Source of the DNA: Bombyx mori
Lineage: Eukaryota > Arthropoda > Insecta > Lepidoptera > Bombycidae
Direction of reading: 5' to 3'
Length of the DNA: 64,000 nt
Assembly (NCBI RefSeq): GCF_030269925.1
Contig: NC_085117.1
Span: 8,990,731-9,054,730, forward strand
The translations under genes were made by a program, and so were the position numbers. The notes beneath the pieces are model-generated. The model was not told the origin of the DNA, ran no database searches, and worked only from the letters and a program-made list of their open reading frames with translations. Positions 1 to 11,931 of this stretch are shown one piece after another (within the stretch, counting starts at the first letter, position 1; every line of letters begins with the position of its first letter).

Positions 1-147
1 CCGTTGTGACTATACTGAGACCTTAGAACTATATCACAAGGTGTGTGGCGCATTTACGTTGTAGATGTCTATGGGCTCCAGTAACCACTTAACACCGGGT
101 AGGCTGTGAGATCGTCTACACACATAAGCAATAAAAAAAAAAAAAAA
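1..147 (+). repeat. Bm1-type SINE, 3' part (cut by window edge)
   Basis: The sequence matches the 3' half of the SINE repeated throughout the window (segments GACCTTAGAACT, GTAGATGTCTATGGGCTCC, AACCACTTAACACC) and ends in CAATAAAA plus an A-run. The head lies outside the window. The name Bm1 is from memory. Confidence 0.85.
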
Positions 148-756
148 TACACTTTCGTAAAAGTTGTTCTGCCTGACATCACCAACATTACGCTCTTTCA
201 ACAATAGACTTGCCGAATCGGACTTTAAAAATTTAACATCTGTAAACTTTAAATCAATCTCTTATTATTATTTGTGATAACTGCGAAAGCATTTTGTACA
301 ATAATAATAACAATACATATAATTTTAAATATAAGCAATATCTAGTTTTCGAATCACAGTATAAAATTTCATAGCCGATCTCTATAAATACGACTACCGT
401 TTGTATCATTCTAACACTTAAATAAAGATAAGGTCACAGTAGATATAGTGGCCACTTCACTAGATTTCCTAATAGGCTATAAATAGTTACTTAAACGTGC
501 AGATATACAGCATAAAGTCGATATATAAATTTATGTCTATATATTTATTTATACCTCTACTGTATCGAATAGCAGAAACTTTAAGCACAGATATAGTAAA
601 TACTAAATGTACCTATTTGGTCTCATTCCTGGCATCCAAAAGGAAGCGTTAACTTAGTTACATTTAATGTGTCAAGTTTTTTGTTTGTTTTTGTTTATGC
701 TCTTACATTAAATTTCTCCAACAAGGACATTCAAAATTGACATTATGTTGAGTAGG
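148..756. other. AT-rich intergenic DNA
   Basis: AT-rich sequence with no ORF, repeat or splice-supported exon that I can recognise on either strand. Confidence 0.5.
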
Positions 757-1012
757 TTTTTTTTAATTTTATTGCGTTGACGGGTGGACGAGCTCACAGC
801 CCACCTGGTGTTAAGTGGTTACTGGAGCCCATAGACATCCACAACGTAAATGCGCCATCCTCCTTGAGATATAAGTTCTAAGGTCTCACGTATAGTTACA
901 ACGGCTGCCCCACCCTTCAAACCGAAACGCATTACTGCTTCACGGCAGAAATAGGCAGGGTGGTGGTACCCACCCGCACGGACTTACAAGAGGTCCTACC
1001 ACCAGTAAAGGT
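757..1012 (-). repeat. Bm1-type SINE, antisense, headless
   Basis: It begins with a T-run and reads through GGACGAGCTCACAGCCCACC to the CCACCAGTAA boundary. This is the reverse complement of the Bm1 body without its tRNA-like head. Confidence 0.88.
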
Positions 1013-1209
1013 ACAATGTGTTTTACATGATATCAAGTTGTCAGGATCTATATTCGATTTAATTCCTGTTTCGATATGTTTGTGGCACCAAAAATACACA
1101 CAAAAAATACAGGAGACATTTCTAATAATCAAAACATGAATATCCAAACTAAACTGCTAAGAAGAGCAAAGAAGATTTTATAAAATTTAAGTTACCGTTT
1201 TATTTCAAA

Positions 1210-1440
1210 CTAGCTGACCCGGCAGACTTCGTAGTGCCTCAACCGATAAATAAAAGACGTAAACTTTTGTATAAAATAAACAAATTGTTATTTTTAATTA
1301 ATTCCGAGCATTTTCATATTTATCTACCTTTTAAACCTTCTCTGGACTTCTACAAATAATTCAAGACCAAAATTAGCCAAAACGGTCCGGCCGTGCTCAA
1401 GTTTTGGCGAGACTAACGAAGAGCAATTAATTGCAAGAGC
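1210..1440 (-). repeat. Dispersed lepidopteran repeat, copy 1
   Basis: The segment starting ACTAGCTGACCCGGCAGACTTCG recurs at 63155-63445 in the same orientation. Shared blocks include the region around CTTCTCTGGACTT and the block AGACTAACGAA. It resembles the tail of an RTE-like element, but the family assignment is uncertain. A short GC-containing hairpin (GGGCG/CGCCC) follows at about 1455-1490. Confidence 0.65.
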
Positions 1441-2095
1441 AATTAATTTGAATTAAAACGGGCGCTTTAATTCAAATTAAAACGCCCGTTAATTTTAGCT
1501 AGAAACTCGCAACTAAAGGGAATGTTCGGTTAAGCGACCAGGCTACTCCTGAAGAGAAACTCATAAAACCTTACGACGAACATAAACAGTAAAATGACCA
1601 CAGTCATACACGGTCATAACTTAATTTAGAACACATCCGTTCGCGTTTGTGGCTCATGTAAATAAATCGCCACCGACTTCCACGCAACGTTTCCTTAAGG
1701 CTGTGCGTACTGTAAACGCGTCACAACATTGTTTATGACCACACAGCGTAGAGCCTAGTTCCTTCTGACCACAACTCGGCGCTGCTAAGCCGTCATAAAA
1801 TTGAAATTAACTTCATACCCACTTTATCTCGGAACGCTGCTTGAAATTATCGTGTTTGTTAAAGTTGACCTGAAAATATGACAAATAAAGCAATGTTATT
1901 TATATGCGTTTGTCGTGAAAGCGACGTTTTTAACACGGACAAACAAATACTGAAACTTTGTTTATTATGAATCTAATAATTTCGGTTTGTTTATTTTTCT
2001 TCTCCCTCAACTGTTTAAGCAACGTTAAAAGCTGTGAATATTTAATTTCAGAATAAGCAACAACCAATCATATCTGTTTGTACTTCGATGGTCTA

Positions 2096-2376
2096 CTTTA
2101 TTAGTAGTTTTCACTGAAATCCCCCGGTCACCGTCCTCGTCGAACCCGTCGCTTGCGACGAAAGGCTCGACGAGCGAATTAACCCATAGACACAGACCCC
2201 TCTAGTTTCTCGCCGGATCTTCTCAGTGGGTTACGCTTCCGATCCGGTGGTAGATTCTGTGAAGCACTGCTCTTACTAGGGTCAGTGTTAGCATCACTCC
2301 GGCTTAAGCCCCGTGAGCTCACCTACTAGTTAAGGTTACGCTGAAATTCAGCTGATGCTTAGGTAGGAAAAAAAAA
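2096..2376 (+). mobile_element. 5'-truncated jockey-type LINE 3' end
   Basis: It matches the 3' end of the LINE at 41188-42505 (TTTCTCGCCGGATCTTCTCA, GATCCGGTGGTAGATTCTG, CCCCGTGAGCTCACCTACTA) and ends in TAGG plus an A-run. Only non-coding or 3' terminal sequence is present, as expected for a dead-on-arrival copy. Confidence 0.8.
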
Positions 2377-2536
2377 CCAAAATCCACAGAGCGTGAAGTG
2401 CACATCAACTCATTGGCAGACAAATTTACTAGCCACCGTCTGTGCATATGGCGATAAGAAAAAGAAAAAAAAAGCTTTTCTCTAGTATGTTTTTTACTAT
2501 TTTTGCTTAGATGACATAAATAGAATAAGTTCATAG

Positions 2537-2700
2537 CCATCTGGTGTTAAGTTAATTCGAAAATCCAAAGACATAAGAATAAATATCACCCACCTCGAGA
2601 TATGAGGTCAAAGACTAAATTATTTGTATTTTATGAATAATTATTATCCTACCATTCAAACCAAAACAGATGAACTCCTTCACGTTATAAATAGACAGAA
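2537..2700 (-). repeat. Very degenerate antisense Bm1-like SINE
   Basis: Short landmarks of the Bm1 body in the right order (CTGGTGTTAAG, CACCCACCTCGAGATATGAGGT, ACCATTCAAACC) with many substitutions. Confidence 0.5.
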
Positions 2701-3948
2701 TGATATTATGTGATATTATGACTAATATAAAAGAGATTAATATTAAATCTGGGAATATTTTTATTTATATCAATGATCGATATATGTGGGTGTTTATGTT
2801 TAGTGTATTCAGATTGTGTATTATTTCTAGTTATTAACAGACGAGCTTGGTGCTAAGTCAAAGTAGAATCGAGTAACGTTAGAGCCTATAAAAACTAAAT
2901 AATTAACACTAATCACTAAACATACCATAACGGGTCAAACGACCCATTTTGAACTTTTGCATTGAAAATGCACGTATCATCTTATTGCTTTTGCAAATTT
3001 GACTTCATTAATTTTTCGTACTAATAATTAGTCTACAACTATTATACAATTTTTTTTTGTTTCGTTTATTTTGAGTAATACTTGTCATATAGGTACCGTT
3101 AACTGCCCGCTTTGGTAGAAATAGGTACCAGTAAGTGTTGGTATGATTAGTGTTAAATGGGATTGACCTAAGCTACATAAGTCACGTGGTCCTGGCGTTA
3201 AGGGCCTGCTGGAGTCCATGAAGTTCTTAAGACATGAGATGCATTTCATAGCAGTGAAATAGGAAAATCTTTTAAAAAATCACGACAGTTTTTCTCTGAA
3301 TTTTCTCTGAGGTTAGCCATGACCGACGCTGCCCCCATACAGCGGATTTTTGACCGTTAGCAAGTCGTCGATCCACCCATAGATAATACACATAAATTAG
3401 TTATAGATAAGCAACTCAAGCTTCAACAAAAATGTTTACGGGCGTCGGCCACTAGACGACCTCGCTTCGGTTAGTTTCTCATTGCTCCTGTAAATGACAA
3501 TAACATATTACCTATCATATATTTTATTTTTAAATGAAGGATTTTGTAAATTTTCCGACACCTCAAATTGATAAAATTCGCTCAATTTGTCTATAAGAAA
3601 TAAAGACTTGTATGATTTTTTTTTTCAGAGTTTAGTTATACAATAATTAAATGCCTTAATTTTAACAACGTATAAGTATAGGGGCATATGTTACAAGATG
3701 CCGCTAGTTTATATACAAAAAAAATGTCTTAAAAAAAAATTGTCTTAAAGTATCGCAGTTTCAGGGCCCTGGGTCCAGCTACCCAGGGTGGATTAATTAT
3801 AATTAATCTGGCCGCTGATGTCGATATAATCCACTCTTCTATTCTTCTGTTATGGGAGGGTATTATTACAAAATAAAACAAAATATATCTACATTGTTCA
3901 CGTCGTTTTAATGCATCAGATATACATAGATATTAGCAAAATACAAAA
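2701..3948. other. Intergenic DNA downstream of PRMT7
   Basis: No coding exon seen. A faint Bm1-like stretch lies near 3180-3250. A possible ATTAAA poly(A) signal for PRMT7 lies on the minus strand at 3912-3907, about 37 nt after the stop codon. Confidence 0.45.
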
Positions 3949-6900
3949 TTATTCATTACAGACTAAATCTAAATTGACATTAAATTGTCCTTTTTCAATG
4001 TCGCAGGCGATTTGATAGCTCCATTTGTCTGAAGTCTTCATTGTAAAAGTCTTTTTCTAGAAGAAACACATTTTTTTATTAAATAAAACAATTAAAGACT
4101 ATCAAAAAAAATTAAATAAAAAGACAAAGATGAAATCGAACATTCTAAATGTTGCACCTGTACCCACTACAATACGTGATTGCAACTCTCTAGTTCTCTC
4201 CACACGGAGTCAGAGTGTAGACATATAGTGTGTCGTATCGACGATATCAAATTATTTATTTATTATTATTATTGTCATAATATTTCTAATGGCTTTCTAA
4301 ATGCACATAACAAAATAATCCAGTTTATCTAATCGCTGCTTATTGATACTCAATTCTACATATCAAATGCTCGTCGCCTTAAGTACAGTATGCAAAAAAA
4401 ACGCTAACTTTCGATGAATCAGCTTATTAATAAAAAACTAATTAAATCTCATTTGTACAGTATAACGGCTGCCCCACGCTTAAATGCACGACTGCTTCGT
4501 GGCAGAAATAGGCAGGATCATGATTCCTACCCGTGTGGGCTTACAGTACGCCTTACCACCATCGTTCAAGTAAAGTATAACAAACTTACAAGTATTTTGA
4601 CCGCTTGTCTTGTGTGAGGATCCCATTCGATATTTTCGCCTAAAACAGGACTCTTTATTGGACCTGTGACTATGTCCTTTCCACCAATGTTCCACACTGC
4701 CCACAACGCGAATCCATTTATAGTTAATGTAGTACCTTCATCGTCTTGAGATTCTCTGTAGGAAAAAGTATATACTATAATAATCTATTTTTTTTGCTAT
4801 TACTTATTTTATATAGTAACTCGTAGGTTTCTGAAGTTACTATGAAAATTATTAACAAGAAGTCATTACATGCTTTCATAAAATTTTCACAAAAATTCAA
4901 AGCAAGAATATATATATTTTTTATTATTATTAATATCCTTGCAGGCGAACATACGGCCCTACTGACCGAGTTTGAGTGGTTAGTGACGTTCTTGGACATC
5001 AGCAAATTGCAATCTGGCAAATCAGCCAGGGGTTATGTACAATCCGCAAACTCATTTTAAGGACATTTCATAATTTCAGCACTAGAACGTTGTCCGATCC
5101 AAAAACTTCTAAAACTACCTAAAGTAGAAAACTTACATTATTTGTTGTACGCCATTAAACGCGTAAGTAGGCTTCAGGTCATGAAAATCAATTTCGATCA
5201 GCTTCCTCGGTACGCCGCGACATTTACTCGGGTACTCCCACAGAGGCTGAGCTTCCACTTCTGCGTCGCTTATCAGTCTAGAAGTCTGTAATACAACCAA
5301 TTTTTTTTTTTCTTACTTATATGGGTGGACGAGCTCACAGCCCACCTGGTGTTAAGTGGTTACTGGAGCCCATAGACATCCACAACGTAAATACGACACC
5401 CACCTTGAGATATAAGTTCTAAGGTCTCGGTATAGTTACAACAGCTACTCCACCCTTTGAACCGAAACGCATTACTGCTTCACGGCGGAAATAGGCGGAG
5501 TGGTGGTACCTACCCGTGCGGACTCCCAAGAGGTCTTACCACCAGTGATTACGCATACTATCATTTTGCGGGTTTCATTTTTATTACACGATGTTATTCC
5601 TTCACCGTGGAAGTCAATCGTGAACATTTGTTGAATACGTATTTCATTAAAAAAATTGGTACCCGCCTGCGGGATTCGAACACCGTTGCATCGCTTCATA
5701 CGAATGCACCGGACGTCTTATCCTTTAGGCCACGACGACTACATACGACTAATAAATAAATAAATATTTGAAGTCCAATGAAACACCAAACTAATTTTGT
5801 AAACAAACAACATCATACCTCGACGAGTTCGTCGAATTTGGACATATCAATCCCTTCGCAGACGCCGAGCGGCACCCTTATTTTGTGTAAATTCTGAAAT
5901 TCCACCGGCACGGCCCAGAACTCGCATCTCTCCGGTATGACCGACAAACCGCTGTTCAATTTCTCCCTATACTTAAACAGTAAATAGGCAATTTTCAAAT
6001 TCTCCCAAGGCAATATGGCACTGGTGAAACTAGGATCGCCTACGACATTGGTCACTTTCTTCAAAACGTCATCGCCGGCTTCCGGTATAACAGTCACGTT
6101 GCTCAGCTTATTCTCGGCGATGTAATCCATTAAAATGCCGACATTCATTTTCATCTTTTCGACAATGAAGACCTCCTTGGCACCCATTTTCGCGGCCGAC
6201 AAGCCCATGAAATTGCTTCCATTCAAATCCAGGACAATCGAGTCGTTCGTTATTTCCTTCTTCAGTTGAGCCAAGAATTGTTTGCTTCGCCTACCGTCGT
6301 TCAAATACGAGACGTGAGTCCTCGAATACGCCATGTGAACTCCACATTCACAGATCGGCCGCCGGTAGTGTTGTGGTTTATGTTCCGTTTCCACGTAGAA
6401 CCACAATGAGTATTCGTCCTGGCACGAAACCAGGGTTGCCTCCATGCTTTTGTGCAGTTCAGTTTCTTGCGGTAGATAGTAAACCGCCTGCATCCAGTGA
6501 TCGCGCCACGGAATTGTGTCCTGCGGCGTCTGAGACGAGATATCGGCATCTGGATGACTCCACCACGGCGCGCAACTCAAGGATATTTTTCCTGGAATAA
6601 GCAAATAGTTTGACGAATTAACACTATGATAACGTGTCGTTCATAGCTTGTACCCAAATGATCAGACAACTGAAGCGTCAGCAATTAATTCGATTACGTT
6701 ATGTTGTACTTATCGTGAATGTTTTCTTTGATTTTTTTTATGATTATTATTATTAATACAAAATTTTTCCACAGTCCACACAGTCGGGGAAGCTAGCGAA
6801 TGGCCTTCTCAATAAGCCGCCGCACGGACCCCTAGTCTGGAAACTCCCTTGCCAAAGAACTTTAATCTTCGAATAAACTGTTGTTACTATAATATACTGT

Positions 6901-9900
6901 TTCTTTATTGAGACATACACCGATCCCACACAATATGTTCCACAGAGAATACCACCACCCTAAACGATTCCCTCAACCGATATATAAAACATTAGCCATT
7001 TATCACGTGAATCGTACTTCTATTAGCGATATTTTTTATTTTCTTAGTTGGATGGATGCGCTCACGGCGTACCTTGTATTAAGTGATCACAGGAGTCCAT
7101 AGACATCTACAACGTAAATGCCGGCACCCATCATAAGACATGAGTTCTAAGATCTCAGTTTTTACAGTACAACACAGTGATCAATAGGAAATAAATAAGT
7201 ACACAACAACAAACCTTCTTGATCCATATTCAGCTCCCACCACATGAACACCAGTTGCGCTTTACCGGTGGTTACCACTGAGAACTCTTGCTTCACAGTT
7301 CTCTGCATGATAATTGGAGTAGCGCCCGACCAATCATAGTAGAACACCGGTATCTGATCGGATAGCTCTCGGAATGATTGACGCGATATTTGAGACAGCT
7401 GCACGTCGTGAACAGCGGCCGAACCAGCACATTCCTTGATCTGAAAGTTATAAAAAAAAAACGTTAGTTGTGAATGACACTAGGGAATCTTCGACAAATT
7501 TCACTATCACCATCCATCCATCACCACCATATATTATATATTAACAAAACCATAAAAGCTTTAAAGTTTATCTACTTCATTGTTTTTTTTTTTAAAGATA
7601 TGCTGCTTGCCTTTAAACATATTGTTTTCAAAGAACAAACGAAAGATTTTTTTTTATTGGATTGTTACTGTACATTTTTATTAGTATGTTTTTATTTATA
7701 TATCTAATGTATCTATGTATCACAATAGAATCATACTGTTATAGTAGTGTTTTGTATGTATTCAAAAAAGTATTATTAAAAGTTTGTGTACAATTATGAT
7801 TATAGAAAGAACTTTTTATACACAATATTTAAAATATAAATATGGATGTTTAAGTGAACTTTCACTGACCATCATCGCACTCGGACACAGACAAGTTGCT
7901 GGTTTCTACTCAGTAATAAACTTTTTGGTGCATACATGAGTAAACAAGCTCATGACTCATCTAATGATAGTCAGTTGTCTGAGCCCAAAGACATCACAAG
8001 TTGCTTGCTGCTATCCACCCTGAGACATGAGGTCGAAATTTCAGTTTTGTTTTATCACAGAAATATCTTTTTCTAACTTAGCACATGACTATTGAAAAAT
8101 AAAAATTGGCATCATGGTGGTATGTACTCTTCTGGACTGACAGTACCATCTACTATTAGAGTCTTCCATCTGTCATTTGAGGTTTAATGAGTGATACACT
8201 ATTCAGTTCAGTTCTTAAACCTCTAATTTTTAATCGAGAATGTGTGACCGCTCCTCAAAAGAAATGGGCAGAATGGAAGTACACGCAGTACAGCCATTTT
8301 AGTCTTCCTGAACTGATAATAGATTTTATATTAGTACAAACCTTTTTAGGAGTCTTGAGAATAATTTGCAAATCTTCATCAGCTAGATCATTTAGTTTAT
8401 TCCATTTCTGCAAAATTGGACATTCAACAACTTGAGCGTATATGACAGCTGAATCTGGCACAACTATAGCATCTTCTTCTAATAGGAACTTGTGCGCATG
8501 AGAGAATGTTGACAGAGCTCCTAGAATTAAGTATAATCATTTTTATTTTATGTTGTGTTTCATAAAATTTTATTTAAATGATTACAGTGGTGAGTAAACT
8601 CCAATTCACGTTCTTTATGATCTGGACCATTTAATGGTTGTTTACAACATACTTGTCGTCGTGGCCTAAGGGATAAGACGTACCATTAGTGTAGAGTGAT
8701 GCACCGCTGTTCGAATTCCAGGCGGGTACCAATTTTTCTAATGAAATACGTACTCAACAAATGTTCTCGATTGACTTCCACGGTGAAGGAATAACATCGT
8801 GTAATAAAAAATCAAGCTCGCAAATTTTAATTTGCGTAATGACTGGTGGTAGGACCTCTTGTGAGTCCGCGCAGGTAGGTACCACCACCCCGCCTATTTC
8901 TGCCGTGAAGCAGTAACGAGTATTGGTTTGAAGGGTGGGGCAGCCGTTGTAACTATACATGAGACCTTAGAACTTATATCTCAAGGTGGGTGGCGCATTT
9001 ACGTCGTAGATGTTTATGGGCTTCAGTAACCACTTAACACCAGGTGGGCTGTAAGCTCGTCCCCCCACCTAAGCAATAACAAAAAAAACTTATTCAATCA
9101 CACCACACATGTAAAAGCAACTCTTTTCAGTGCAAGATTGCTTCAAATTTATACCACAACATCCAAGTTATGTATACTCAAATTTCATACACACATACTA
9201 ACACAAATTTTTCGATGTAACTAGGATATTCATAATTTTTTAATTATTTGTGGTTCACTTTTGCAGTATTTCCGTTAAGTGGCTATATAGAACTGTACAT
9301 CTTTACCTCTTACAAGATGTCTCAAAAACTTATTAAGTTGGTAGTAAAGTAAATTACACATAAACACGTAAGAGCAAAGTCACAAATATTTCATTAATAA
9401 AGTCAATGAATGATACTTTTACTTAACTGAAAGCATTATTAACTGAGTTATTTATGGAATTAAAGTTAACAAAAATAGAAGAAAAAAAAAGCCCTAGCCA
9501 GTTTGTTTCACTCTTTTCAAGACTATGGCTCTGTTTAGAACTGAACAAAATAAATTAATGAAAACTTATATCATATTTCATTAAGAAAATATTTGAAATA
9601 TAAATTACTTACCTTCCCCAATTAACTCTGTATCAAACACTTCAGTGACTAGAATGTTAGCTTTTTGTTTCATATCTCCATTTTCACCAACAGTCAGTTC
9701 TGTAGATCTTTTTGGGATAACAGTTACCTTATCAGCCACACCATTGCATTCCAATATCCTGAGACAGCATTCAGCCATAGGTTGAAAAGCCTCACAAGCA
9801 ACAATAGTGTCAGCACCTGATTTTGCTGCCATTATGGAGAGGAGCCCTGTACCTGTGCCTATAATAAAAAGATAAATTCTTGTTACTTCCCTACATATAC

Positions 9901-10283
9901 TTCAGTTAAAAAATGGCAATTATTATTTATTTTTCAAGTTTTTTTTTTCAATTATAGATTTTTATTTACGATCACAGCTGCCCAAATCTAATGCACCCAG
10001 AACAACAATCTTGAAGTTACTGATATAAGCGCCGGTGCCCCCTATCAGTATATCTGTACATTGAATTACCAATATCCAAGACATTGGCTTTCTTTCCATC
10101 ATTGTGCATTTTCTCAATAGCCAGTTTCAAAGCCTTGCTATATTTTTGGTTCCTCTCAGTATCATGCAGCATATCAGCGAAGGCTGATCTGGCGATCTCT
10201 TGGTGATAATCGTTGTCTTCATCTTGCATATCCCACTCAGTACAGCCTGTTAGAGGATTCCTTTTTTGCGTGAAAACCTTCAT
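3949..10283 (-). CDS. PRMT7: Protein arginine N-methyltransferase 7
   Basis: Eight exons: 10283-10070, 9858-9613, 8520-8342, 7440-7215, 6591-5819, 5285-5137, 4755-4590 and 4056-3949. All have GT-AG borders and compatible phases, giving 686 aa, close to the roughly 690 aa usual for PRMT7. It transfers methyl groups from SAM to protein arginine (PRMT7 makes monomethylarginine) on histones, RNP proteins and others. The first methyltransferase domain has motif I VLDIGTGTG at residues 68-76 and a double-E loop with E144 and E153 ([15 protein letters not shown]). The second, C-terminal domain (from exon 5) has a degenerate motif I ([10 protein letters not shown]), as is normal for the pseudo-catalytic half of PRMT7. 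The start is the ATG at 10283. Introns carry several Bm1 copies; the antisense fragment ending at 4562 lies only 27 bp from the exon 7 donor. No defect is seen. Confidence 0.95.
4455..4562 (-). repeat. Antisense Bm1-type SINE fragment in PRMT7 intron 7
   Basis: Contains ACGGCTGCCCCAC, CTGCTTCGTGGCAGAAATAGG and CGCCTTACCACCA, diverged from the Bm1 body. It abuts the donor side of exon 4755-4590. Confidence 0.75.
5305..5738 (-). repeat. Full-length antisense Bm1-type SINE in PRMT7 intron 5
   Basis: It runs from a T-rich tail through the complete body to the tRNA-like head (GGGATTCGAACACCG is a B-box-like element in reverse, then TTATCCTTTAGGCCACGACGA). It is one of the few copies with the head. 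Confidence 0.9.
7030..7170 (-). repeat. Antisense Bm1-type SINE fragment in PRMT7 intron 4
   Basis: Diverged 3' half (TTCTTAGTTGGATGGATGCGCTCACGG, then AGTCCATAGACATCTACAACG), written here as separate landmarks. It ends about 45 bp from exon 4. Confidence 0.75.
7935..8045 (-). repeat. Highly degenerate Bm1-like fragment
   Basis: Only order-preserved traces remain: GAGTAAACAAGCTCATGACTC, GAGCCCAAAGACATCACAAG and CACCCTGAGACATGAGGTC. Low-identity call. Confidence 0.4.
8657..9090 (+). repeat. Full-length Bm1-type SINE in PRMT7 intron 2
   Basis: The head TCGTCGTGGCCTAAGGGATAA with a B-box-like GTTCGAATTCC is followed by the complete body and CAATAAC plus an A-run. With 5305-5738 and 51134-51596 it defines the roughly 430-bp family. 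Confidence 0.9.
9488..9555 (+). repeat. Short LINE-tail-like repeat
   Basis: AAGCCCTAGCCAGTTTGTTTC and ACTATGGCTCTGTTTAGAAC resemble the block at 48312-48400 (GCCCGCTGAGTTTGTTTCGCC). Degenerate. Confidence 0.45.
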
Positions 10284-10718
10284 CTTACTTCCAATGCGTG
10301 ATACACAACTTTTGAATCTGTCAATTTGAAAAAAATCAATATTAAGAAAGATGGATTAAGGTACAAAAAGTGCCGATTTCAAAATGCACTAACTTATTGT
10401 ATAGCGTACCTTTTGTGACTTGATGCTAATAAATAGTTAAAAAATGTGACTTTATATATAGTATTCATATATTTACACGCATATCTCTGAATGTTTTCCT
10501 CATCAATTCTTAATAACTTTTGGACAGTGCAATCGCCGAATTCCGGGTTCAACAAGATATGCAGGGGGGTGCAACTCCCATACAAAGGAAAAGAACATTC
10601 AACTAGCGTCATCTTTAGGAACCGGCGAGGTCATTTTTGAAACGTTTTGGCCTTAATGAACTAATAAACTCACTAGATGGCAGATACGAGTTCTGACTCA
10701 ATAAAAAAGGTTAGCGTA

Positions 10719-11654
10719 CTTTGAAGCAGTGCTTCCACTTTTAGGGAATTCTCCCTTTTTTAGGGAAAAATAGCTGATATTTTGGATGATAAAGACAATT
10801 AAAAAAATACCAGGATTTAGGATATTTCGGGGTAAAAAGCAAAGCCTATACTAGTAACTGTTGTGAATTTTAAAATAAACGATAATTAAAGTAAAACAAT
10901 GAACATTTTATTTTATGGAGAGAGAATGACATTAAGTCGAGTTGACAAGTAAAAGAATAAAACAGAGTTGTGTATAAAAACTATAAAGAAGGTTTGATTC
11001 AACAGTAACCCTCTAGTAAAGTAAATCATAGATTAAGCCACTGCTTTTTTCTTAGGGATTCCCCAGAATCCCAATAAGTATAATCCGCCGAACTTTTATT
11101 TACCTATTTTCGTTGATGTCACCAGAACTTACTTGTATTGTAATATACAGGTACTTCATGTACCATGAAAGATTATCATGGTAATTTCATTTACGAAAAC
11201 CTTGTAATTGTCATTTCACTTTTGCTAGCAATTCCTTCTTCAAAGACTGAGGTGGAAAGATTATTCAGTGTTCTCAAATGTAAAAACTGACAAAAGAAAC
11301 AGGCTTTCTAATGAAACCCTGAACGGCTTGCTTCATAGAAAGTTCCCAACTTTGCCAGCAAACAATTGCTCAATTTTAGAACCGAACAGTGTTAGGTTGT
11401 GTGCAGCAAAAGAATATAAAAGCAATGCGTCGACTTCCTTGAAAATTCTAATCCTATAGATCTATGATCTTCTGGGGGCGTTTATATTATATATACCTAC
11501 ATTAAATAATATGCTGTGGTTTATTTTCTGTATTTTATTTATGCTTTCTATATAAAGGATTTATGAAAGTTGTCTAGGAAATTTTAGGGAAAATTCAAAA
11601 TAAACTAGGGTAAAATGTGTTAAAAAAAACGTAAGTGGAAACACTGCTTTGAAG
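10719..11654 (+). mobile_element. Non-autonomous hAT transposon with 8-bp target duplication
   Basis: The direct repeat CTTTGAAG at 10719-10726 and 11647-11654 flanks an element of 920 bp (10727-11646). Its ends are inverted repeats: CAGTGCTTCCACTT on the left, and AAGTGGAAACACTG on the right, which reads CAGTGTTTCCACTT in complement. An 8-bp duplication and CAGTG ends are hallmarks of the hAT superfamily. TTAGGGA/TAGGG motifs repeat just inside both ends. The right half holds a transposase C-terminal relic. The element lies about 440 bp upstream of the PRMT7 start codon. Confidence 0.9.
11227..11459 (+). pseudogene. hAT transposase C-terminal relic (frameshifted)
   Basis: One frame reads SSKTEVERLFSVLK; the next reads VKTDKRNRLSNETLNGLL. 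Together these are the conserved C-terminal dimerisation block of hAT transposases. The frame change falls at about 11277, consistent with a one-base loss. The catalytic N-terminal and RNase H-like parts are missing, so this is not a functional transposase. Confidence 0.8.
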
Positions 11655-11931
11655 TTTTCAAAATTCCAGGGCCGTAAAACAATCTCAAAAAAAAAAAAAG
11701 TTTTCAAAATGTCGTAACGATTTAATTTTTTAAATCGTTTTTTTTTTGTCTTGGTGTGAGTTATTTTACGTTGTAGAATTAATTTAGAGCATCTTTTAGC
11801 TTTATGAGAATATTAGACGATTAGACATTGAGAAACTCCGTTTTGAATTCTCTTTAGACATAACTTGGCTCCAATACTTTTTTCTTCGTTAGCGTTTCGT
11901 AAGCCTGTGTAACTATTTTCATTTCTTACAG

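Noticed and set aside
8754..8960. ORF on the minus strand (68 codons) and similar ORFs at 932, 5472, 4480
   Set aside because: All are chance frames through Bm1 SINE copies.
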